DNA of 64,000 nt, taken from the NCBI RefSeq assembly GCF_000161835.1, contig NZ_GG697169.2:1784418-1848417 (forward strand), given 5' to 3'. The notes beneath the pieces are model-generated. The model was given only the letters and a program-made list of their open reading frames with translations, did not search any database and was not told the DNA's origin. The position numbers and the translations under genes are program-made. Of the stretch, positions 58,195-64,000 are shown piece after piece. The first letter of the stretch is position 1; each line of letters starts with the position of its first letter. This stretch comes from Thalassobium sp. R2A62. GTDB lineage: Bacteria > Pseudomonadota > Alphaproteobacteria > Rhodobacterales > Rhodobacteraceae.

Positions 58195-58204
58195 AGATTT
58201 GGAT

Positions 58205-58236
58205 GGGGCGGCGTTGTGCCGCCCTGCCCCCATTTT
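58205..58236 (+). terminator. Terminator after tpa
   Basis: GGGGCGGC, loop GTTGT, GCCGCCC, then TGCCCCCATTTT. The stem is strong; the T run is short. It lies between tpa and the convergent DUF4261-like gene. Confidence 0.7.
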
Positions 58237-58239
58237 GCT

Positions 58240-59328
58240 CTAGCGACCGGCCAATTGGATGGTGCTCGAGAGAGCTTCTAGGATTTGGGCGGCGCCACCA
58301 CCAAGGCTTGCACCAGCCATAATCCCGACCCCCGCGATGAATGGAAGCCACAGCACCGCACCAGCGCGACTATATTTTGCTGTCGACTGCGCCGCTTTGG
58401 GTGTGAATTTGGGTGTTGCCGTCGCATTGCCGACCACCAGCTGTACAAAGCCCGACGGTACGTTTGTGTCCCCACTGTGATGCACAACGCGGATTTTTTC
58501 GTCCGTGCGACGGCCAAAGGTTTCACTATCATTCAAAACGCGGCCCAGTTGGCGGCAATAGGTGATAAAGGCGAGCATGATCTCGTAGCTTTCGTTCCAA
58601 GGGTATGGGTTTTCGGCCAGAACTACACCTTTGCCCCCCAAAACATGCTGGCTGCCCAACCCGCGTAGACCCGTGAGGATTTCACCGTCATGAACTGTGC
58701 CCGAAGAAAACAGCACAGGATGCACATACAGTATCAACGGGATGTCTGGTTCGGCCACACGCAGGAAGTGATCGTTTTGGTACAGCTGATCCGACTGGCC
58801 CCAATGAACCAAGAGCGGAGCCGCAAGATCGGCCAGAACCCATGCAAATGTCTTGGCGACAAAAAGACGCGCTTCAAACGTCAATTGACCCTCGGTTTGG
58901 CCCATATCATCCGAAGCGCCAGCAGCGTCAGAACCAGCGGAATCGCCCGAAATTGGACCGGCACAGTGCGTCACTTTGATCGAAATGTGGCAGGTATGGC
59001 TGCCGAGCATCCGCAAAAGATGCGGTTGCATATCGGCATAAATTGGCGAGGCGCGTAGCTGCGTAAAATTGGCTGAGGCCACTGGGGCCTCGTGGCAAAT
59101 GGCGTGGATTTGGAAGAGACCGTTGCCGATCACCATTCCTTTATCACCAGCTGTTCGTTGGTTTTCAAACTCAGGAAGTTTGAGGCCAGAGGCTTTTTTA
59201 TTATAGCCGAAAAGCGCCTCGTTGACGCAATCGATCACTTCCTGCCAATCGAAATCAATCGATGGCAGAGGGGCCGTTTCATCAAAGAGAAGCGCGGTTT
59301 GCAGCGTGCGCGGGTATGTTGCAGACAT
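58240..59328 (-). CDS. DUF4261-like protein inside the taurine locus
   Basis: A 362-residue protein. Segments such as ILYVHPVLFSSGTVHDGEILTGLRGLGSQHVLG and YEIMLAFITYCRQLGRVL recall DUF4261, whose function is unknown. Near the C-terminus is one hydrophobic stretch (LWLPFIAGVGIMAGASLGGG). It is divergent from tauR and convergent with tpa, and a reversed pair of TauR-like boxes lies 97-130 bp upstream of its start. Whether it takes part in taurine use is unknown; it has no resemblance to a transporter or an enzyme of the pathway. Confidence 0.75.
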   Translation of the reverse strand: MSATYPRTLQTALLFDETAPLPSIDFDWQEVIDCVNEALFGYNKKASGLKLPEFENQRTAGDKGMVIGNGLFQIHAICHEAPVASANFTQLRASPIYADMQPHLLRMLGSHTCHISIKVTHCAGPISGDSAGSDAAGASDDMGQTEGQLTFEARLFVAKTFAWVLADLAAPLLVHWGQSDQLYQNDHFLRVAEPDIPLILYVHPVLFSSGTVHDGEILTGLRGLGSQHVLGGKGVVLAENPYPWNESYEIMLAFITYCRQLGRVLNDSETFGRRTDEKIRVVHHSGDTNVPSGFVQLVVGNATATPKFTPKAAQSTAKYSRAGAVLWLPFIAGVGIMAGASLGGGAAQILEALSSTIQLAGR

Positions 59329-59425
59329 CAGGATAAAGCCAAAGCAGAGGTTAACTTGTTCCTCTTAATACCCAGACAATTTGACACGAGTATGATGTGA
59401 TAAAGGCAATTCCGTTAGATCAGCC

Positions 59426-59457
59426 ATAATGCCAGATTGACCTGCGGCTAGGTCCAA
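59426..59457 (-). promoter_or_regulatory. Reversed TauR-like box pair between tauR and the DUF4261-like gene
   Basis: On the minus strand TTGGACCTAG (59448-59457) and CTGGCATTAT (59426-59435) each match eight of ten positions of CTGGMCYTAA-type boxes and lie 22 bp apart. The first is only 14 bp before the tauR start, where binding would repress tauR, and the pair faces the DUF4261-like gene. The second box and the function of both are tentative. Confidence 0.5.
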
Positions 59458-59471
59458 TCTATGCGAATGCC

Positions 59472-60950
59472 ATGGCAATCTCAGAAGAAACCTTTTTCCT
59501 GGACCGTGATGGAACCGGTACGTTGCAAGCGCAAATCCAGCAGCTTGTGGCCGAAGGGGTTTTGTCGGGGCGGTTCCGTTCAGGGGAAAAGCTGCCGTCA
59601 TCACGCAAGCTGGCCAAACATCTTGGTATCAGCCGGATCACCGTGACGCTAGCCTATACGGAACTCTTGGCTGACGACTATATCGTGTCCAAGGGTCGGT
59701 CCGGGTATTACGTATCAGACAACGCGCCTGAGCCCCCCAATTTTCCAGCACGCCAAGCCCACGACACCGTCGATTGGAGCCGTGCAATTGGACAGCACTT
59801 CACCGGCCGCGAGGCCCTGCGCAAACCAAACGATTGGCGGACCTACAAATACCCGTTCATCTATGGGCAGGCCGATGAGACGTTGTTTGATACTGCGAAT
59901 TGGCGGCTATGTGCGTTGCAGGCGTTGGGCCGCAAGGATTTCGAAGCGCTGACCACGGACTACTTTGACGAAGACGACCCCAAGCTGATCGACTTTATCG
60001 CACGCCAGACCCTGCCTCGACGCGGGATTTTGGCCCGTCCTGAAGAAATCCTGCTGACGCTGGGGGCGCAGAACGCCCTGTGGCTGACTGCACAGATCCT
60101 GCTGACACAGCGGCGGACTGCGGCGATCGAAAACCCCTGTTATCCGTCGTTGCGCGATATTCTGACCCAAGCACGCTGTCACCTCGCGCCTATCCCTGTC
60201 GATCGTGACGGATTGCGCCCCCAAGATTTACCGCCTGAAACGGATGTGGTGTTTACCACCCCTAGCCACCAGTGCCCGACGACCGCGACGATGCCGGTCT
60301 CGCGGCGGCACGAACTGCTGCGCGCCGCCTCTGAGCAGGACTTCTTGATTGTCGAAGACGACTATGAATTCGAGATGTCGTTTCTCAGATCCCCTTCGCC
60401 CGCTCTGAAATCGCTCGATACCGAAGGGCGTGTGATCTACGTCGGATCATTCTCCAAATCCCTCTTTCCCGGATTGCGGTTGGGATATTTGGTTGGGCCC
60501 GAGCCATTTATCCGCGAGGCACGGGCATTGCGGTCGTCTGTATTGCGCCACCCGCCAGGGCATATTCAGCGGACCGCGGCCTATTTCATGTCGCTGGGAC
60601 ACTATGATGCGCTGATCCGTCGGATGGGACGTGCCTATCAGGAACGGCGTGAAATCATGAACCGTGCGCTGGAGACCAATGGCCTGAATATTGCAGGGCG
60701 CGGATCGTTTGGTGGGTCATCGTTCTGGATGCAGGCGCCAAATGGAATCGATACCCGCGTGTTGGCCGATCGTTTGCGCGACAAAGGGGTCCTTATTGAA
60801 CCGGGTGGTCCGTTTTTTGAGACCGCAGGGGCGCAGGGGCATCAATTCTACCGCATTGCCTACTCTTCTATTCCGCCCGCACGGATTGAGGCGGGAATTG
60901 CACTCATTGCAGAGGAAATCGACGCTATGCAGCACAATGGCGCGGTCTAA
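59472..60950 (+). CDS. tauR: Taurine-responsive MocR-type regulator TauR
   Basis: 492 residues. An N-terminal GntR-type winged helix (about 15-80; GEKLPSSRKLAKHLGISRITV) is joined by a linker to a class I aminotransferase-like domain with PLP Lys329 in GSFSKSLFPGLRLGY. In R. capsulatus TauR activates tpa on taurine. The location between tpa and xsc and the boxes in both promoters support this role. A hairpin follows its stop. Confidence 0.93.
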   Translation: MAISEETFFLDRDGTGTLQAQIQQLVAEGVLSGRFRSGEKLPSSRKLAKHLGISRITVTLAYTELLADDYIVSKGRSGYYVSDNAPEPPNFPARQAHDTVDWSRAIGQHFTGREALRKPNDWRTYKYPFIYGQADETLFDTANWRLCALQALGRKDFEALTTDYFDEDDPKLIDFIARQTLPRRGILARPEEILLTLGAQNALWLTAQILLTQRRTAAIENPCYPSLRDILTQARCHLAPIPVDRDGLRPQDLPPETDVVFTTPSHQCPTTATMPVSRRHELLRAASEQDFLIVEDDYEFEMSFLRSPSPALKSLDTEGRVIYVGSFSKSLFPGLRLGYLVGPEPFIREARALRSSVLRHPPGHIQRTAAYFMSLGHYDALIRRMGRAYQERREIMNRALETNGLNIAGRGSFGGSSFWMQAPNGIDTRVLADRLRDKGVLIEPGGPFFETAGAQGHQFYRIAYSSIPPARIEAGIALIAEEIDAMQHNGAV

Positions 60951-60984
60951 CTTTCGGCTTATACGAAGAGTGGTTTAGTCACGC

Positions 60985-61005
60985 CCCAAGGGCTTTGCCT
61001 TTGGG
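60985..61005 (+). other. Hairpin after tauR
   Basis: CCCAAGGGC, loop TTT, GCCTTTGGG: nine pairs with one G-T wobble, 35 bp after the tauR stop. No T run, so termination would be weak. Confidence 0.55.
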
Positions 61006-61017
61006 AAAGAATCTGAT

Positions 61018-61073
61018 AGACCACTCCAGTAATTTATTGAGACCTTAAGTCTCAAAAACAAAATCAGTGGTCT
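61018..61073 (+). repeat. Nested inverted repeats upstream of xsc
   Basis: An outer pair AGACCACT (61018-61025) and AGTGGTCT (61066-61073) encloses an inner pair TTGAGAC (61037-61043) and GTCTCAA (61049-61055). The right outer arm overlaps the weak TauR box. Confidence 0.7.
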
Positions 61074-61099
61074 TATTGCGATAACGTAACTGGCCCTAA
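61067..61099 (+). promoter_or_regulatory. TauR-type box pair upstream of xsc
   Basis: CTGGCCCTAA (61090-61099) is identical to the second tpa box. GTGGTCTTAT (61067-61076) matches 7 of 10 positions of CTGGACYTAA and stands exactly 23 bp upstream, the tpa spacing. The weak box could also be a by-product of the inverted repeat it overlaps. Confidence 0.65.
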
Positions 61100-61180
61100 C
61101 GCGACTCTGCGGGTTTCCGTAGAGCTAAATCTATATCAGCCGGCCTTACAGCCTCTTCCTATGCGCTAAGGAGCACATCC

Positions 61181-62959
61181 ATGAAAATGACGACCGAAGA
61201 AGCCTTTGTCAAAACGCTTCAGATGCACGGCATCGACAACGCTTTTGGTATTATTGGCTCCGCCATGATGCCGATCTCTGACATTTTCCCGGATGCGGGC
61301 ATCACCTTTTGGGACTGCGCCCACGAGACATCCGGCGGCATGATGGCTGATGGCTACACACGTGCAACCGGCAAAATGTCCATGATGATTGCGCAAAACG
61401 GTCCGGGCATCACAAACTTTGTGACTGCTGTGAAGACTGCCTATTGGAACCACACACCGGTTCTGCTGGTGACACCTCAGGCCGCCAATAAAACAATCGG
61501 TCAAGGTGGCTTCCAAGAGATGGAGCAGATGAACCTGTTCGCTGACTGTGTCGCTTACCAAGAAGAAGTACGTGACCCAACGCGCATCGCCGAGACACTG
61601 AACCGCGTGATCATGCAGGCCAAACGTGCCTCTGCACCGGCACAGATCAACGTCCCACGCGATTTCTGGACACAGGTTATCGACATCGAGCTGCCAACAA
61701 TCGTTGATTTCGAATTGCCGCAGGGCGGCGCGGACGCGGTCCAATACGCAGCAGATTTGCTGTCGTCAGCCAAGTTCCCAGTGATCCTGAACGGCGCAGG
61801 CGCGATCCTGTCCAAGGGCGGCATTGATGCATCCCGCGTTCTGGCTGAAACACTCGACGCACCTGTTTGTGTGGGCTACCAGCACAACGACGCGTTCCCA
61901 GGCAACCACCCTCTGTATGCTGGTCCACTGGGCTACAACGGCTCGAAGGCCGGTATGGAATTGATCGCAAAGGCCGACGTTGTTCTGTGCCTTGGCACAC
62001 GTCTTAACCCGTTCTCGACCCTGCCGGGCTATGGCATCGATTACTGGCCGACAGACGCCAAGATCATTCAGGTTGACCTGAACCCTGACCGCATCGGCCT
62101 GACCAAAAAGGTCACTGTTGGTATCGTCGGTGACGCAGCCAAAGTCGCAACAGCTATTTCGTCCAAACTGGCCGACGATGCTGGCGATGCAGGTCGTAAA
62201 GAGCGCAAAGAGAACATCGCGCAGACTAAATCTGCTTGGGCTCAGGAACTGACATCCATGACCGAAGAGCAGGACGATCCGGGCACCGACTGGAACGTAC
62301 GTGCACGTGCAGCCAAGCCGGACTGGATGGCGCCTCGGATGGCATGGCGCGCGATTCAGGCAGCTTTGCCTGTTGAGGCGATCATTTCCTCGGACATCGG
62401 CAACAACTGTGCGATCGGTAACGCCTACCCGTCCTTTAACGACAGCCGTAAATATCTGGCACCGGGCCTGTTTGGTCCATGTGGCTACGGTCTGCCATCC
62501 ATTGTTGGTGCGAAAATCGGCCAGCGCGACACGCCAGTTGTTGGTTTCGCTGGTGACGGCGCATTCGGCATCTCGGTGAACGAGCTGACAGCGATCGGTC
62601 GCGGCGAATGGCCTGCGATCACACAGATCGTATTCCGCAACTACCAGTGGGGCGCTGAAAAGCGGAACTCAACACTGTGGTTCGACGACAACTTTGTTGG
62701 CACAGAGCTGGACGAAGGTGTTTCCTACGCTGGTATCGCGAATGCATGTGGTCTGAAGGGCGTCGTTGCACGCACTCAGGAAGAGCTGACTGCAGCTCTG
62801 GCACAGGCGATCAAGGACCAGATGGAGAACGGCATCACGACGCTGATCGAAGCGATGATCAACCAAGAGCTGGGCGATCCGTTCCGCCGTGACGCAATGA
62901 AGCAGCCGGTTGAAGTTGCTGGCATCTCCAAAGCGGACATGCAGGTTCAGGCGGTCTAA
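61181..62959 (+). CDS. xsc: Sulfoacetaldehyde acetyltransferase
   Basis: A 592-residue ThDP-dependent enzyme. It cleaves sulfoacetaldehyde with phosphate to acetyl phosphate and sulfite. The N-terminal MTTEEAFVKTLQMHGIDNAFGIIGSAMMPISD is the Xsc signature, and the ThDP-binding segment GDGAFGISVNEL lies near residue 460. AAGGAG 8 nt before ATG 61181 supports the start. It sits after tauR with its own TauR-type box and before pta. Confidence 0.97.
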   Translation: MKMTTEEAFVKTLQMHGIDNAFGIIGSAMMPISDIFPDAGITFWDCAHETSGGMMADGYTRATGKMSMMIAQNGPGITNFVTAVKTAYWNHTPVLLVTPQAANKTIGQGGFQEMEQMNLFADCVAYQEEVRDPTRIAETLNRVIMQAKRASAPAQINVPRDFWTQVIDIELPTIVDFELPQGGADAVQYAADLLSSAKFPVILNGAGAILSKGGIDASRVLAETLDAPVCVGYQHNDAFPGNHPLYAGPLGYNGSKAGMELIAKADVVLCLGTRLNPFSTLPGYGIDYWPTDAKIIQVDLNPDRIGLTKKVTVGIVGDAAKVATAISSKLADDAGDAGRKERKENIAQTKSAWAQELTSMTEEQDDPGTDWNVRARAAKPDWMAPRMAWRAIQAALPVEAIISSDIGNNCAIGNAYPSFNDSRKYLAPGLFGPCGYGLPSIVGAKIGQRDTPVVGFAGDGAFGISVNELTAIGRGEWPAITQIVFRNYQWGAEKRNSTLWFDDNFVGTELDEGVSYAGIANACGLKGVVARTQEELTAALAQAIKDQMENGITTLIEAMINQELGDPFRRDAMKQPVEVAGISKADMQVQAV

Positions 62960-62973
62960 GCCGACACAAGACA

Positions 62974-63008
62974 GGCCCTCGCGACACCGCGGGGGCCCTT
63001 TTTCTTTT
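62974..63008 (+). terminator. Terminator between xsc and pta
   Basis: GGCCCTCGCG, loop ACAC, CGCGGGGGCC form a 10-bp stem with one G-T pair, followed by CTTTTTC. It precedes pta by about 20 bp, so pta would be expressed below xsc by read-through or from another promoter. Confidence 0.85.
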
Positions 63009-63027
63009 TAGCAGGAACATCCGGATC

Positions 63028-63963
63028 ATGACCGCCCCTTCTCCTTTTCTGAGTTCGGCCGCTGCCGTCTGTCCCGATGATCTATTGACCCGTGCCCAAG
63101 AGGCCGCGACACCCCGTGTTGCGATTGCCCGCGCGGGGGCACCGCTGCCGATGCAGGCCGCGATGGAGGCCACAAATGCCGGCATCATGACCCCCGTTCT
63201 GGTGGGCGAAGCCGCAGACATTCAGCGCGAAGCGGATGCATTGGGCTGGGACATTTCTGAGCTCGCGGTACATGACACGACGGGCGAGGCCGAAGCGGGC
63301 GCCAGGGCTACCGAGTTGTGCGGTACTGGCGAAGCTGACGTTCTGATGAAGGGTCAGCTGCACACGGATGTGTTTATGAAATCAGCACTGGCCCGTGATG
63401 CGGGTTTGCGCACAGGCAACCGGCTGGTTCATATCTTCCATATCTCGCACCCAACGGGCGGTCGCCCGATGCTGATTTCGGATGCAGCCGTCAATGTGAG
63501 CCCGAACATCGAGACCCGCCATGACGCAACCCGCGAAGTTGTGGGTTTGTTGCACAAGCTTGGCAACCCAGAGCCGCGCGTGGCGTTTTTATCCGCAACC
63601 GAGAGCGTGATCCCGTCTGTACCCTCGTCAGTCGAGGCGGACGAGCTGACCACATGGGCACGCGAGAACATCCAGAACGCGCATTTCTCAGGCCCGTTAG
63701 CGTTGGATTTGATCCTGTCGCCCGACGCCGTCGCGACCAAAGGGTTGTCTGACGATCCTGTCGCGGGTCGCGCCGATGCAATTGTCGTGCCCGACATTGT
63801 GTCCGGCAACGCGATCTTTAAGAGCCTAGTTTATCTGTCCGGCGGGTGTGCTGCTGGCATCGTGATGGGGGCCAATGTGCCGCTCTTGCTGACCAGCCGT
63901 GCGGATCCTGCAGCGGCACGTATGGCGTCGGCCGCGCTGGCGGCGATTGTGACCTCTGCATGA
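63028..63963 (+). CDS. pta: Phosphate acetyltransferase (short form)
   Basis: 311 residues of the single-domain phosphotransacetylase family, with DVLMKGQLHTDVFMKS, IFHISHPTGGRPMLISDAAV and SGGCAAGIVMGANVPLLLTSR. It converts the acetyl phosphate released by Xsc to acetyl-CoA. The N-terminus is longer than in MaeB-type fusions. Its stop overlaps the next start as ATGA. Confidence 0.94.
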   Translation: MTAPSPFLSSAAAVCPDDLLTRAQEAATPRVAIARAGAPLPMQAAMEATNAGIMTPVLVGEAADIQREADALGWDISELAVHDTTGEAEAGARATELCGTGEADVLMKGQLHTDVFMKSALARDAGLRTGNRLVHIFHISHPTGGRPMLISDAAVNVSPNIETRHDATREVVGLLHKLGNPEPRVAFLSATESVIPSVPSSVEADELTTWARENIQNAHFSGPLALDLILSPDAVATKGLSDDPVAGRADAIVVPDIVSGNAIFKSLVYLSGGCAAGIVMGANVPLLLTSRADPAAARMASAALAAIVTSA

Positions 63964-64000
63964 CTGACCTGCTGGCACTGACCATCCCCGAGATGCTGAT
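63960..64000 (+). CDS. 5' end of the gene after pta, cut by window edge
   Basis: An ATG at 63960 overlaps the pta TGA (ATGA) and opens MTDLLALTIPEML in the remaining bases. The N-terminus does not look like acetate kinase (which starts near VLVLNAGSSS). Too short to identify; it is probably translationally coupled to pta. Confidence 0.45.
   Translation, partial: MTDLLALTIPEML

Overview
The window looks like a chromosomal segment of an alphaproteobacterium of the family Rhodobacteraceae, roseobacter group. The evidence is family-level gene content and order: ruvC-ruvA-ruvB, a conserved hypothetical gene, ybgC, tolQ-tolR-tolA-tolB-pal-cpoB, tilS and ftsH in one run; a bacterial phosphatidylcholine synthase; a DUF1127 miniprotein; UPF0314/DUF2585; and the tpa-tauR-xsc-pta taurine locus. 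No rRNA, tRNA, CRISPR array, insertion sequence or prophage was seen. Codon use looks uniform throughout, as expected of core chromosome with a few accessory loci.

Layout. 1-3.4 kb: end of an unidentified gene, then a ligase-associated helicase and the PdeM-type phosphoesterase. 3.4-6.9 kb (minus): folD and fhs of the C1-folate pathway, then a MOSC protein. 7.0-18.75 kb (minus): DNA-junction processing (ruvCAB) followed by the envelope-constriction operon (ybgC-tol-pal), tilS and ftsH. 19-25 kb: DUF1127 protein, a small membrane protein, prmA, msrA, an MFS carrier and priA. 25-28.3 kb (plus): fructose-6-phosphate aldolase/transaldolase, a DUF484 protein coupled to xerC, and pcs. 28.2-33.9 kb: ogt and ileS, flanked by two genes each broken by one in-frame stop (an EamA transporter and a FAD monooxygenase). 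33.9-36.4 kb: ycjX-ycjF pair. 36.5 kb: truA. 37.3-41.3 kb (minus): an unusual four-gene block of a fluoroacetate-dehalogenase-like hydrolase, an M19-like dipeptidase, a 550-residue protein of unknown function and a DUF3726 protein, the last three with overlapping start and stop codons. 41.5-47.4 kb (plus): tamA-tamB. 47.4-50.6 kb (minus): pxpB-pxpC-pxpA (5-oxoprolinase) and a metallo-hydrolase. 50.7-53.2 kb: a GGDEF-EAL protein with a periplasmic cysteine-free molybdopterin-oxidoreductase-like partner. 53.3-55.9 kb: kefF-kefB-type antiporter with a His/Asp repeat. 56-64 kb: UPF0314 and the taurine locus.

How the genes cooperate. Taurine is deaminated by Tpa to sulfoacetaldehyde. Xsc splits this to sulfite and acetyl phosphate, and Pta makes acetyl-CoA. 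The MocR-type regulator TauR sits inside the locus. CTGGMCCTAA-type boxes lie upstream of tpa (two, 23 bp apart) and of xsc (one good, one weak at the same spacing), with a further reversed pair between tauR and the divergent DUF4261-like gene. The strongest leads for undescribed biology are the 37.3-41.3 kb block, the cysteine-free partner of the GGDEF-EAL protein, the DUF4261-like gene in the taurine locus, and the pair of Gln-to-stop disruptions. All functions are assigned by reading translated sequence against remembered families; no database search was run.
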